Below, piece by piece: positions 7,857 to 18,300 of a DNA stretch of 64,000 nt. The DNA is taken from assembly GCF_016804325.1 (NCBI RefSeq), contig NZ_CP043627.1, positions 4,771,001 to 4,835,000 on the forward strand, written 5' to 3'. Source of the DNA: Methylobacterium aquaticum (lineage in GTDB: Bacteria; Pseudomonadota; Alphaproteobacteria; Rhizobiales; Beijerinckiaceae). Numbering within the stretch: position 1 is the stretch's first letter; every line of letters starts with the position of its first letter. A program made the translations under genes and the position numbers. The notes under the pieces are model-generated. The model was not told where the DNA came from. It saw only the letters and a list, made by a program, of their open reading frames with translations, and ran no database searches.

Positions 7857-9263
7857 ATGCCGAGCACCCACGACTACATCGTCAAGGACATCGCCCTGGC
7901 CGATTTCGGCCGCAAGGAAATCGCGATCGCCGAGACCGAGATGCCCGGCCTGATAGCCGTGCGCGAGGAATACGCCGCGAGCCAGCCGCTGAAGGGCGCC
8001 AAGATCGCCGGCTCGCTGCACATGACCATCCAGACCGCGGTGCTGATCGAGACGCTCAAGGCTCTCGGCGCCGACCTGCGCTGGGTGTCGTGCAACATCT
8101 ACTCGACCCAGGACCACGCCGCCGCCGCGATCGCCGCCGCCGGCATCCCGGTCTTCGCCATCAAGGGCGAGACCCTGACGGAGTACTGGGACTACACCGC
8201 CAAGCTGTTCGACTGGCATGACGGCGGCATGCCGAACATGATCCTCGACGACGGCGGCGACGCCACGATGTTCGTGCATCTGGGCCTGCGCGCCGAGCAG
8301 GGCGACACCGCCTTCCTCGACAAGCCGGCCTCCGAGGAAGAGGAGATCTTCTTCGCCCTCCTCAAGCGCAAGCTGGCCGAGAAGCCGAAGGGCTGGTTTG
8401 CGGGCCTCGCCGAGTCGATCAAGGGCGTCTCGGAGGAGACCACCACCGGCGTGCACCGCCTGTACCTGCTCGCCAAGGAGGGCAAGCTCCTCTTCCCGGC
8501 GATCAACGTCAACGACGCGGTCACCAAGTCGAAGTTCGACAACCTCTACGGCTGCCGCGAGTCGCTGGTCGACGGCATCCGCCGCGGCACCGACGTGATG
8601 ATGGCCGGCAAGGTCGCGATGGTCGCCGGCTTCGGCGACGTCGGCAAGGGCTCGGCCGCCTCGCTCCGCAACGCCGGCTGCCGCGTGCTGGTCTCGGAGG
8701 TCGATCCGATCTGCGCGCTCCAGGCCGCGATGGAGGGCTACGAGGTCACCACCATGGAAGATGCCGCGCCCCGCGCCGACATCTTCGTGACCGCGACCGG
8801 CAACAAGGACGTCATCACCCTCGACCACATGCGGGCGATGAAGGACCGGGCCATCGTCTGCAACATCGGCCACTTCGACAACGAGATCCAGGTCGCCGGT
8901 CTCAAGAACCTGAAGTGGCAGAACATCAAGCCGCAGGTCGACGAGATCGAGTTCGCCGACGGCCACCGCATCATCCTCCTGTCGGAGGGCCGCCTGGTGA
9001 ACCTCGGCAACGCCATGGGCCACCCGTCCTTCGTGATGTCGGCCTCGTTCACCAACCAGACGCTGGCCCAGATCGAGCTCTGGACCAACCCGGGCAAGTA
9101 CGAGAAGAACGTCTTCACCCTGCCCAAGGCCCTCGACGAGAAGGTCGCGGCGCTGCATCTCGAGAAGATCGGCGTCAAGCTGACCAAGCTGCGCGAGGAC
9201 CAGGCCGCCTATATCGGCGTCAGCCAGTCCGGCCCGTTCAAGCCCGACCACTACCGTTACTGA
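7857..9263 (+). CDS. ahcY: Adenosylhomocysteinase
   Basis: Hydrolyses S-adenosylhomocysteine to adenosine and homocysteine, keeping the SAM cycle running. At 468 residues it has the long proteobacterial form. Visible features are the N-terminal substrate region with [13 protein letters not shown], the QDHAAAAI segment, the NAD-binding [13 protein letters not shown] and the C-terminal lysine/tyrosine tail ending in HYRY. The start ATG has GGGAGA 7 bases upstream. The candidate SahR operator and the hairpin lie before it, and a clear intrinsic terminator follows, so it is probably monocistronic. Confidence 0.98.
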   Translation: MPSTHDYIVKDIALADFGRKEIAIAETEMPGLIAVREEYAASQPLKGAKIAGSLHMTIQTAVLIETLKALGADLRWVSCNIYSTQDHAAAAIAAAGIPVFAIKGETLTEYWDYTAKLFDWHDGGMPNMILDDGGDATMFVHLGLRAEQGDTAFLDKPASEEEEIFFALLKRKLAEKPKGWFAGLAESIKGVSEETTTGVHRLYLLAKEGKLLFPAINVNDAVTKSKFDNLYGCRESLVDGIRRGTDVMMAGKVAMVAGFGDVGKGSAASLRNAGCRVLVSEVDPICALQAAMEGYEVTTMEDAAPRADIFVTATGNKDVITLDHMRAMKDRAIVCNIGHFDNEIQVAGLKNLKWQNIKPQVDEIEFADGHRIILLSEGRLVNLGNAMGHPSFVMSASFTNQTLAQIELWTNPGKYEKNVFTLPKALDEKVAALHLEKIGVKLTKLREDQAAYIGVSQSGPFKPDHYRY

Positions 9264-9305
9264 TCGCCGCGCCGATCGGATGATCGGCCCATCATGATCG
9301 AAGGT

Positions 9306-9337
9306 GAGCCCGGCCGCGAGGTCGGGCTCTTCTTTTT
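9306..9337 (+). terminator. Rho-independent terminator of ahcY
   Basis: GAGCCCG (9306-9312) pairs with CGGGCTC (9323-9329) around a 10-base loop, followed directly by TTCTTTTT (9330-9337). It lies 43 bases after the ahcY stop. This is the only classical U-tract terminator I found in the window. Confidence 0.85.
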
Positions 9338-9645
9338 GCGTGTACGCTCGGCGGCAGGGGTTGTGCGATCGTCGCACGCGCCGATGTTCCGCCTTCGTTC
9401 TGCCTTTGGTGTGGCATTTCTGTGCTCTTGACGATGCTCCGTGCGGACGTCGACGGCCTCCACCCATTTCACCCCTTCCGGCGCGAATCCGCGACGCGCT
9501 AAACTCACGGCGAATCTCTGGGGAGGGAGCCGCTCCGCGATCGCGGGCGGCTTGCCGGCGTTCATCGAGGCGTAGCGTTCAGGTCGTGGGGCGTGCCGGT
9601 CCGGTCGAGGGCCGGTGCGCCGGTTCGCGTGGAGACGGACGGATC
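9338..9645. other. Intergenic region before divL, nothing clear seen
   Basis: These 308 bases are open on the plus strand in the divL frame, but the upstream peptide has no domain pattern. I see no RNA gene or repeat. The divL promoter is presumably here, but no convincing -35/-10 pair was identified. Confidence 0.5.
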
Positions 9646-12117
9646 ATGGGGTTTGGACGTACGCCGCGACGGCTCGGCGGCCGCGCGGGTGCCGGCATCC
9701 TGGGCGGCGCACTCGGCCTCGCGGCCGCCGCGCAGGCGGCGGAGACCGCTCCGGGCCTGCACGCGCACAACGCCGTCGGCTTCGCCGTGCTGATCGGCCT
9801 GACGATCTTCGCCACCATCCTGTCGCTGCTCTACCTGCGCGAGCGCGCCCGCTGGGCCCGGCGCGAGCACACCCTGAACGCGGAACTCGCCGAGCTGCGC
9901 GGCGCCCACGACCGGGCCGACCTGCTGCTGGGCTCCGAGCCGCAGATCGTCGTGACCTGGGATTCCCGCGGCGAGCCGCTGGTCGAGGGCGATGTCGGCA
10001 TCACCGCGGACGGGGCCCGGCCCGGCTCGGTCCGCCGGGTGCTCGCCTTCGGCTCCTGGCTCGTGCCCGCTGACGCCGCCGCCCTCGACGCGGCGGTCGA
10101 GAATCTGCGCGGGCGCGGCGAGCGCTTCCGCCGCACCGTCCACACGCTCCATGGCCGCACCGTCGAGGCGCAGGGCCAGGCGGTGGGCGGCCAGGCGCTC
10201 CTGCGCCTGCGCGAACTCACCGGCGAGCGCCGGGAACTGGTCGAATTGCGCGCCAACCTCGAGGAGACCCGGCACGGGCTCGATGCGCTCTCCGGCCTCC
10301 TCGACACGATTCCCCAGCCGGTCTGGCGCCGCAGCCGCGACGGGCGCCTCACCTGGGCCAACGCGGCCTACGCCGCCGCGGCGGAAGCGGGCGACGCCGC
10401 CCGCGCGGTGCGCGAGGGGGCGGAACTCCTCGAGCGCACCGCCCGCGAGGAGGCCGAGCGCCGCCGGTCCCGGGGCGGGGCGGGCTCGTTGCGGGTCTCC
10501 GCCGTGGTGGCGGGCGCGCGCCGCACCCTCGACGTGACCGAGGTGGCGACCGAGGCCGGCACGGTGGGCATCGCGGTCGACGTCTCGGAGCTCGAGAGCG
10601 TCCGCGCCGACCTCCAGCGCCAGATGGACGCCAACGTCCGCACCCTCGACCAATTGCCCACCGCCGTCGCGATGTTCGACGCGCGCCAGCGGCTGATCTT
10701 CCACAACGCCGCCTACCGCCAGCTCTGGGACCTCGACCCCGCCTTCCTCGAGGGCCGGCCCCTCGACGGCGAGATCCTCGACACCCTGCGCAACGCCCGG
10801 AAACTGCCCGAGCAGGCGGATTTCCGCAGCTGGAAGGCCGGCGTGCTCGCCGCCTACCGGGCGGCGGAAGCACAGGAGACCTGGTGGCACCTGCCCGACG
10901 GGCGGACCCTGCGCGTGCTGGCCGACCCGAACCCGCAAGGGGGCCTGACCTACCTGTTCGAGGACGTGTCCGAGCGCGTCCACCTCGAATCGCGCTACAA
11001 CGTGCTGATGCAGGTGCAGAGCGAGACGCTCGACACCCTGCGCGAGCCGGTGGCGGTGTTCGGCACCGACGGGCGGCTGAAATTCGCCAACCGGGCCTTC
11101 ACCCAGATCTGGCGCATCGGCCCCGAGATGGTCGAGGTCCAGCCCCACATCGACCAGGTGATCGCGGTCTGCCGGACGCTGAGCCCGGCCGAGGAGCCGT
11201 GGGCGCAGATCCGCGAGGCGGTGACCGGCCTCGTCGACGCCCGCCGCGGGCTCGCCTGCCGGCTGGCGCTCGCCGACGGCACGATGCTCGACTGCGCCGC
11301 CGAGCCGCTGCCCGACGGCGCGACGCTGCTCACCCACATCGACGTGACGGCGAGCGTCAACGTCGAGCGGGCGCTGACCGACAAGAACGACGCCCTGGAG
11401 CGCACGACGCGGCTGCGCGACGAGTTCGTGCACCACGTCTCCTACGAACTGCGCTCGCCGCTCACCAACATCATCGGCTTCACAGAACTCCTCGGCGACG
11501 AGACCGTCGGCGCCCTCAACCCGCGCCAGCGCGAATATGCCGACCACATCATGCGCTCCTCGGCGGCGCTCCTCGTCATCATCAACGACATCCTCGACCT
11601 CGCCTCGATCGATGCCGGCTCGATGGAGCTGACGCGCGAGCGGGTCGACGTGCAGACCACCATCGCGGCGGCGGTGCGCGGCATCGGCGACCGGCTGGCG
11701 GAGGCCGACATCGCCCTCGTCCTCGACGTGCCGCCGGACATCGGCACCTTCGTCGCTGACGGCAAGCGCGTCCGCCAGATCCTGTTCAACCTGCTCTCCA
11801 ACGCCGTCGGCTTCTCGGCCCCGGGCCAGCAGGTCCGGGTCTGTGCCCGCAAGGACGGCGAGAGCCTGGTGCTGGAGGTGATCGACCAGGGCCGCGGCAT
11901 GCCGCCGGAGGTGATGGCCCGGGTCTTCGAGCGCTTCGAGAGCAACACCCTCGGCACCCGCCACCGCGGCGTGGGCCTCGGGCTGTCGATCGTGCGCTCC
12001 TTCGTCGAGCTGCATGGCGGGCGGATCGACATCGCGTCCTCGCCCGGATCCGGCACCCGGGTCACCTGCACCTTCCCGGTCGGGGACGGGGAGGCCCATC
12101 TGGCGGCGGCCGAATAG
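9646..12117 (+). CDS. divL: DivL-type PAS histidine kinase with Tyr in place of the phospho-acceptor His
   Basis: An 823-residue membrane sensor protein. It has one membrane helix after residue 40, a coiled segment, several PAS-like domains (about 100-590), then a kinase core. The dimerisation motif reads HHVSYELRSPLTN, so Tyr600 replaces the histidine. This matches Caulobacter DivL, an atypical kinase that works with DivK and CckA to set cell-cycle phosphorylation (CtrA pathway). The ATP-binding boxes look intact: LFNLLSNAVGF, DQGRGMPPEV, RHRGVGLGLSIV. The start ATG at 9646 gives a signal-anchor-like N-terminus. Position between ahcY and tsaE is the conserved divL location in this group. Confidence 0.88.
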   Translation: MGFGRTPRRLGGRAGAGILGGALGLAAAAQAAETAPGLHAHNAVGFAVLIGLTIFATILSLLYLRERARWARREHTLNAELAELRGAHDRADLLLGSEPQIVVTWDSRGEPLVEGDVGITADGARPGSVRRVLAFGSWLVPADAAALDAAVENLRGRGERFRRTVHTLHGRTVEAQGQAVGGQALLRLRELTGERRELVELRANLEETRHGLDALSGLLDTIPQPVWRRSRDGRLTWANAAYAAAAEAGDAARAVREGAELLERTAREEAERRRSRGGAGSLRVSAVVAGARRTLDVTEVATEAGTVGIAVDVSELESVRADLQRQMDANVRTLDQLPTAVAMFDARQRLIFHNAAYRQLWDLDPAFLEGRPLDGEILDTLRNARKLPEQADFRSWKAGVLAAYRAAEAQETWWHLPDGRTLRVLADPNPQGGLTYLFEDVSERVHLESRYNVLMQVQSETLDTLREPVAVFGTDGRLKFANRAFTQIWRIGPEMVEVQPHIDQVIAVCRTLSPAEEPWAQIREAVTGLVDARRGLACRLALADGTMLDCAAEPLPDGATLLTHIDVTASVNVERALTDKNDALERTTRLRDEFVHHVSYELRSPLTNIIGFTELLGDETVGALNPRQREYADHIMRSSAALLVIINDILDLASIDAGSMELTRERVDVQTTIAAAVRGIGDRLAEADIALVLDVPPDIGTFVADGKRVRQILFNLLSNAVGFSAPGQQVRVCARKDGESLVLEVIDQGRGMPPEVMARVFERFESNTLGTRHRGVGLGLSIVRSFVELHGGRIDIASSPGSGTRVTCTFPVGDGEAHLAAAE

Positions 12118-12325
12118 CCGGCAGGGCGGCCGCCGCGAAAAACTTCGGTTCGTGCCGGTGGGTGACGGAGTCGGGAAAATCCGGCACCCTGCGCATGTCG
12201 GGCCGGACGCGCGTGTAGCGGGACCCCGGAGACAGCCGGGAAGGGTTAAGGTTCATGGGCTATCACCGAGGCCTTCAGCCCCGGACGGGCCCGTGAGCGA
12301 GGATGGCGGAGTGGACCAGGAGGGC

Positions 12326-13855
12326 ATGGCCGAGCGCACACCCTGGGAGATCGTGCTGCCGGACGAGAGCGCGACCGAGGATCTCGGTCGCTTCCTCGCG
12401 GAGATCCTGCGGCCCGGCGACCTGGTGGCGCTGTCCGGCGGACTCGGCGGCGGCAAGACGACGCTGGCCCGGGCAATCATCCGCGAGATCGTCGGCGACC
12501 CCGACCTCGAGGTTCCGAGCCCGACCTTCACGCTGATCCAGCCCTACGAGGGCCGCAGCGGGCAGGCGGTGGTCCATGCCGATCTCTACCGGCTGCGCGG
12601 GCCCGACGAACTGGTCGAGCTCGGCTTCGACGAGATGACCGAGCGGGCGATCGCCCTGGTCGAGTGGCCCGACCGGCTGCCGCCGCGCCATGGCCCGACG
12701 CTTGCCATCGACCTCTCGCTCAAGCCGGAATTCGGCGACGATGCCCGCCTCGCCCGCCTGATCGGCGGCGGGGGTCTCGGCGGCCGGCTGATGCGGGCCC
12801 GGGCCTTGCGCGTCCTCCTCGACCGCTCCGGCTGGGGCGAGGCCGAGCGCTTCCACATGCAGGGCGACGCGTCGAGCCGGTCCTACGAGCGCCTTGTCAA
12901 CCCGGACGGCGCCAAGGCCGTGCTGATGGTCTCGCCGCCCAAGGCCGACGGGCCGCCGGTGCGGGACGGCAAGCCCTACAGCGCCATCGTCCATCTCGCC
13001 GAGAGCGTCCACGCCTTCGTCGCCGTGGATCGCGGCCTGCGGGCGCTGGGTCTCTCCGCCCCCAAGATCCTCGGCGAGGATCTGGAGGCGGGGCTCCTGA
13101 TCCTCGAAGACCTCGGCACCGAGCCGGTGGCCGACCAGAACGGCCCGCGCCCCGAGCGCTACGCGGAGGCCGTGAAGGTGCTGGCGCGCCTGCACGGCAC
13201 GACCCTGCCCGGCGTGCTGCCGGTGGCCGAGGGCCGCGACCACGTGATTCCGCCCTACGACCGCGAGGCCCTGCTGTTCGAGGCCGAGCTGCTGCCGGAC
13301 TGGTATGCGCCCTTCGTCGCCAACTCGCCCCTGGCACCGGAGGCCCGGGCCGCCTTCGTGGCCGCCTGGAGCGAGGCGCTCGACGGCCTGGAGGGCGAGG
13401 CCCGGACCTGGACCCTGCGCGACTACCACTCGCCCAACCTGATCTGGCTGCCCGAGCGCGACGGGATCGAGCGCATCGGCCTGATCGACTTCCAGGACGC
13501 GGTGCTCGGCCATCCGGCCTATGACGTCGCCTCGCTGCTCCAGGATGCGCGGGTCGATGCCAGCGCCGAGTTCGAGCTGCGCCTGCTCGGCCTCTACGCC
13601 CGCGAGCGCAAGTTGCGCGACGCCGAATTCGACATGCAGGGCTTCGCCCGGGCCTATGCGGTCCTGGGGGCGCAACGCGCCACCAAGATCCTCGGCATCT
13701 TCGCCCGCCTCGACCGGCGCGACGGCAAGCCGGGCTACCTCGCCCACCTGCCGCGCATCGAAGGCTACCTCGCCCGCAACCTCGCCCATCCGGCGCTCGC
13801 CGGTGTCCGGGCCTGGTACGCGGCGCACCTGCCGCGCCTCTGTCCCGAACCGTGA
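12326..13855 (+). CDS. TsaE ATPase fused to an AmgK-like sugar kinase
   Basis: A single open frame with two enzymes. Residues 1-150 are TsaE, the ATPase that serves the TsaB/TsaD complex making t6A37 in tRNA, with Walker A GGLGGGKTT (38-46) and VEWPDRL. Residues 160-509 form an aminoglycoside-phosphotransferase-fold kinase with QGDASSRSYERL, LRDYHSPNLIW (catalytic Asp366) and LIDFQDA (metal Asp388), matching the N-acetylmuramate/N-acetylglucosamine anomeric kinase AmgK. The next gene is murU, its pathway partner. The start is uncertain: ATG 12326 gives the usual TsaE length, but its AGGAGGG is very close; in-frame GTGs at 12311 and 12293 are alternatives. Confidence 0.87.
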   Translation: MAERTPWEIVLPDESATEDLGRFLAEILRPGDLVALSGGLGGGKTTLARAIIREIVGDPDLEVPSPTFTLIQPYEGRSGQAVVHADLYRLRGPDELVELGFDEMTERAIALVEWPDRLPPRHGPTLAIDLSLKPEFGDDARLARLIGGGGLGGRLMRARALRVLLDRSGWGEAERFHMQGDASSRSYERLVNPDGAKAVLMVSPPKADGPPVRDGKPYSAIVHLAESVHAFVAVDRGLRALGLSAPKILGEDLEAGLLILEDLGTEPVADQNGPRPERYAEAVKVLARLHGTTLPGVLPVAEGRDHVIPPYDREALLFEAELLPDWYAPFVANSPLAPEARAAFVAAWSEALDGLEGEARTWTLRDYHSPNLIWLPERDGIERIGLIDFQDAVLGHPAYDVASLLQDARVDASAEFELRLLGLYARERKLRDAEFDMQGFARAYAVLGAQRATKILGIFARLDRRDGKPGYLAHLPRIEGYLARNLAHPALAGVRAWYAAHLPRLCPEP

Positions 13856-13871
13856 CGAAACCCCGCCCGCG

Positions 13872-14615
13872 ATGACCGACACACCTGCCCCCGCCGTGAC
13901 GCGCGCCTTCGTGCTGGCCGCGGGCCTCGGCAAGCGCATGCGCCCGATCACCGTCACCACGCCCAAGCCCCTGGTCGAGGTCGCCGGCAAGTCGCTGGTC
14001 GATTACGCCCTCGACCGGATCGCCGAGGCCGGCATCCCCGAGACGGTGGTGAACGTGCACTACCTCGCCGACCTGATGGAGGCGCATCTGGTGCGCCGCC
14101 GCGGGCCGCCGCACATCGTCGTCTCGGACGAGCGCGAGCGGCTGCTCGAGACCGGCGGCGGGGTGAAGAAGGCGCTGCCGCTCCTCGGCGCAGCGCCGTT
14201 CATGGTGCTGAACTCCGATTCGTTCTGGCTCGAAGGCCCGCAGCCGAATCTCCGCCGTCTGGTCGCCGCCTGGGACCCGGAGCGGATGGACATGCTGCTG
14301 CTGCTGGCCTCCGCCGCCACCAGCCTCGGCTATGACGGGCCGGGCGACTTCCACATGGACAAGGAGGGCCGGCTGACCCGCCGGGCCGAGCGCGAGGTCT
14401 CGCCCTTCGTCTATGCCGGCGTGGCGATCCTGAAGCCCGAGCTGTTCGCCGACACGCCGGAGGGTTCGTTCTCCCTCAACCTCCTGTTCGACCGCGCCAT
14501 CGCGGCCGAGCGCCTGTTCGGGCTGCGCCTCGACGGCCAGTGGCTGCATGTCGGCACGCCCGAGGCCTTGCGCGAGGCCGAGGAGCGGGTGAAGGCGAGC
14601 GCGACGCAGCCGTGA
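13872..14615 (+). CDS. murU: N-acetylmuramate alpha-1-phosphate uridylyltransferase (MurU-like)
   Basis: Nucleotidyltransferase that would convert MurNAc-1-phosphate and UTP to UDP-MurNAc in peptidoglycan recycling, bypassing MurA and hence fosfomycin. The 247-residue protein has the family N-terminus FVLAAGLGKRMRPIT (residues 13-27), TPKPLVEVAGK and LNSDSFW (metal site). It starts 16 bases after the kinase fusion gene and is co-directional. The kinase/uridylyltransferase pairing supports this over a generic glucose-1-phosphate thymidylyltransferase, although the specificity is inferred from context. Confidence 0.82.
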   Translation: MTDTPAPAVTRAFVLAAGLGKRMRPITVTTPKPLVEVAGKSLVDYALDRIAEAGIPETVVNVHYLADLMEAHLVRRRGPPHIVVSDERERLLETGGGVKKALPLLGAAPFMVLNSDSFWLEGPQPNLRRLVAAWDPERMDMLLLLASAATSLGYDGPGDFHMDKEGRLTRRAEREVSPFVYAGVAILKPELFADTPEGSFSLNLLFDRAIAAERLFGLRLDGQWLHVGTPEALREAEERVKASATQP

Positions 14616-14656
14616 GGGTGGGGGCTGATCTGTCCTTGTCGAAGTAGCGCACATCC

Positions 14657-14804
14657 CCCCTCTCCCGTGTGGGAGAGGGGCCGGGGGTGAGGGTGACACG
14701 CTTCAGCGTGTAGCTTTGAGCGTCGTGCTGGCAGCTCAACGGTTCAGATCACTTGCTGAAACGTGTCACCCTCACCCCTACCCCTCTCCCACACGGGAGA
14801 GGGG
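14657..14804. repeat. Long imperfect inverted repeat between murU and the GNAT gene
   Basis: The 44-base segment 14657-14700 is repeated inverted at 14762-14804 with only about two differences, separated by 61 bases. Each arm also contains its own small palindrome, CCCTCTCCC-gtgt-GGGAGAGGG. The structure is typical of dispersed palindromic repeats in Hyphomicrobiales chromosomes. It could fold into a strong hairpin and stop transcription from murU. Confidence 0.85.
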
Positions 14805-14846
14805 ATCCCGCGCCTTCATCGTCGGAGTTGGCTGGACGGAACCCGT

Positions 14847-15344
14847 ATGAACTCCGATTTTTCGATTGGCCCGTTGTACGACCTCGCCGCCGTGCTGGCG
14901 CTCAACGCCGCCAACGCCACCGAGACCTCCCCCCTCGACGAACCGGCCCTCCGTGCGCTCGTCGACCAGGCTTTCCTCTCCGCCGCAATCACCGGTCCCG
15001 ACGGTCTCGCCGCCTTCCTGATCGCCCTCGACCAGGACGCGTCCTACGCCAGCCCGAACTTCCGCTGGTTCCAGGCCCGCTACCCGCGCTTCGTCTATGT
15101 CGACCGCATCGTGACCGCCTCGGGCCAGCGCGGCCGCGGGCTCGCCCGCGCGCTCTACGAGGGGCTGTTCGCGAAGGCCGGGGCCGCCGGCCACGACCGG
15201 ACCGCCTGCGAGGTGAACATCGTGCCGCCGAATCCCGGCTCCGACGCCTTCCACGCCGCCCTCGGCTTCCGGGAGGTCGGCAGCGCCGAGATCCACGGCG
15301 GGGCGAAGACCGTGCGCTACCTCCTGCGCGAGGCCGGACGATGA
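14847..15344 (+). CDS. GNAT-family N-acetyltransferase
   Basis: A 165-residue acetyl-CoA-dependent acyltransferase of the GNAT superfamily. The acetyl-CoA binding loop is visible as SGQRGRGLARALYEGLF (motif A), followed by VNIVPPNPGSDAFHAALGF (motif B). The substrate cannot be predicted. ATG 14847 is the first good start after the long inverted repeat. Its stop overlaps the addB start (ATGA), suggesting co-translation with addB, which is unusual for a recombination gene and may be incidental. Confidence 0.82.
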   Translation: MNSDFSIGPLYDLAAVLALNAANATETSPLDEPALRALVDQAFLSAAITGPDGLAAFLIALDQDASYASPNFRWFQARYPRFVYVDRIVTASGQRGRGLARALYEGLFAKAGAAGHDRTACEVNIVPPNPGSDAFHAALGFREVGSAEIHGGAKTVRYLLREAGR

Positions 15345-18300
15345 GCGAAGGCCACGTCTTCACCATCGCGCCGGGCCTGCGCTTCCTCGACACCCTGGCC
15401 GAGGCGCTGCTGTCGGGCCGCCTCGTCGGGGATCTGGCCGGCGGACCGTTCGGGCTCGCCGCGGTCACCCTCTACCTGCCGACCCGCCGCGCCGCCCGGG
15501 CGCTCGCCGCCATCCTGGCGCGGGAATGCGGCCCGGCGGCCTTGCTGCCGCGCATGGTTCCCCTCGGCGAGGCCGACGAGGCCGAGCTCGACCTGCTGTC
15601 GGCGCCACCCGGCGAGCGCCGCGACGAGGTCCTGCGCCCGCCGATTCCGTCGCTGGAGCGCCGGCTGATCCTGGCGCGTCTCGTCCAGGCCTGGGCCGGC
15701 ACCGTCGACCGCCAGCTCCTGCCGCTCGGCGACGAGGTGCCGTTCCGGGTGCCGTCCTCGCCGGCCGACGCGATCGGGCTCGCCGCCGACCTCGAAGGCC
15801 TGATGGATTCGCTCGCCGTCGAGGGCCTGCCCTGGGACGACATCGCCGGCGCCGTCGAGGCGGAGCATTCGCGCTACTTCTCCCTCACCCTCGATTTCGT
15901 CCGCATCGCCGCCGAACATTGGCCGAAGATCCTGGCCGATCGTGGGGTCGCCGATCCGGTCCAGCGCGGCCGCGCCCTGGTGCTGGCGGAGGCCGCGCGC
16001 CTCACCCGCGAGCGCCCGTCGGACCCGGTGATCGTCGCCGGCTCGACCGGCTCGGTGCCGGCCACCGCCCGGCTCATCACGGCCATCGCCGGCCTGCCCC
16101 GCGGCGCCGTCGTGCTGCCGGGCCTCGACCGCGACCTCGACGCCGCCGGCTGGACCGCGATCGACCCGGCCGGCGACGGCGTTGCGGCGGCCCACGCCCA
16201 CCCGCAGGCGGTGCTCCACCGGCTGGTGGGGAAGGACTTCCTCGCCCTCGACCGCGCCGCCATCATCCCCCTCGGCACGCCGACGCCCGGAGCCGCGGCC
16301 CGGGCCGGGTTGCTGTCGCAGGCTCTGCGCCCGGCCGAGACGACGGATGCCTGGGCCGATCTCGATCCGGCTATTCGCGAAAGGCTCGCCCGCGACGGTG
16401 CTGCCGGCATCCGGGTGGTCGAGGCCGCCGACGAGCGCGAGGAGGCGCTCGCCATCGCGGTCGCCCTGCGCGAGGCCCTCGACGAGCCCGACCGCACCGC
16501 CGCCCTCATCACCCCGGACCGCGCCCTGGCGCTCCGGGTCGCCGCCGAATTGCGGCGCTGGACCATCGTCGCCGACGATTCCGCCGGCGAGCCCCTGGCC
16601 CGCAGCCCGGCCGGGCGCCTCGCGCGGCTCGCCGCCGACGTCGCGGCCCTCGACGCCAAGCCCGAAAGGGTGCTGGCGCTGCTCGCCCATCCCCTGGTGC
16701 GCCTCGGCCTGACCCGGGACGAGGTCGAACGGGCGGCCGCCGCCCTCGAGATCGGAGTCTTGCGCGGTCCCGCCCCCGCCAAGGGGTTCTCGGGCATCGA
16801 GGAGGCGTTGCGGCTCGCCCGGACCGAGGAGCGCCCGCACGATCCCCGCCCGCGCCGGCGCCTCACCCCGGAGGACTGGGAGGCGGCGGAGGACGTGCTG
16901 CTGCGCCTCTCGGTCGCCTTCCGCGACTTCGTCGCCGACGAGGACGACGCCCCCGACGACCTGATCGCCATCGCGAAGAACCACCGCGCCACCTGCGACC
17001 TCCTGATGGAGGGGCCGGAGGAGGACCAGGCGGAATGCGACGCCTCGGTGGCGGTGCTCGACGCCCTGTTCGACGACATGGAGCTGGCCGAACCCGGCCT
17101 GCTCGCCGGCCGCTTCTCCGATTACCCCGCCTTCTTCACCGCGCTGTCCCGCGAGCGGGTGGTGTCGCGCCGCAAGGCTAGCCCGCATCCGCGCTTGCGC
17201 ATCCTCGGTCTGCTCGAGGCGCGGCTGCTCTCGGTCGACCGGGTGGTGCTCGGCGGCCTCGACGAGGGCGTCTGGCCGCCCAAGGCCGAGACCGACGCCT
17301 TCCTCAACCGGCCGATGCGCGGCCGGGTCGGGCTGCCGCCGCCGGAGCGGCGCCTGGGCCAGACCGCGCACGACTTCGTCCAGGCGCTCGGCTGCCCGGA
17401 CGCGATCGTCACCCGGGCGCACAAGCGCGAGGGCGCGCCGACCGTGCCGTCGCGCTTCCTGCAACGCCTGCGCGCCTTTGCGGGGGAGGAGGCCTGGAAG
17501 GGGCTGGTGAAGGGCGGGCAGCGCTTCCGGTCGCTCGCAGCCGCCATCGATGCCGGCACCGCGCCCCTGCCGCCGCGCCTGCGCCGCCCGGCGCCCCGGC
17601 CCGACCCGGCGCTCTTTCCGCGGTCGCTCAGCGTCACCGAGATCGAGACCCTGGTGCGCGATCCCTACGGGATCTTCGCCCGCCACGTGCTCGGCCTCGA
17701 CGCCCTCGAACCGGTGGCGGTGCAGCCGAGCGCCAGCGACCGCGGCACCATCGTTCACGCCGTGCTCGGCGGCTTCGCCGAGCGCTTCCCGGAAGGCCTG
17801 CCAGCCCTCGACGAGGCCGAACAGGTTCTCTACGCGCTCGCCGCCGACGCCTTCGGGCCGATCGCCGACGCCTATCCCGAGCTCTACGCCGAGTGGTGGC
17901 CGCGCTTTCAGCGCCTCGCCGAAGCCTTCCTCGCCTGGGAGGCCGAGCGCCGCCCCGGCATCCGCCGCGTCGCGGCGGAATCCGGCGGGCGCTGGGCGCT
18001 CGACATTCCCGGCGGCCACGTCCTGACCTTGCGCGCCCGCGCCGACCGGATCGAGACGCATCGCGATGGCCGCCACACCATCATCGACTTCAAGACCGGC
18101 CAGCCGCCGAGCGCCCGCGAGGTCTTCGCCGGCTTCTCGCCGCAGTTGACGCTCGAGGCCGCGATGCTGCGCGCCGGTGCCTTCAAGGGGGTCGAGCGCG
18201 CCGCCGAGACGCCGGACCTGCTCTACATCCGCGCCGGCGGCGGCAAGACGCCGCTCGACCCCGCGCCGCTCAAGCCCCCGCGGGGCGACGGGCGGACGCT

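Noticed and set aside
9562..12099. 845-codon open frame antisense to divL
   Set aside because: It is a shadow of third-position GC bias. The translation is rich in Ala, Arg, Gly, His and Asp with no domain pattern, while the plus strand carries a complete kinase.
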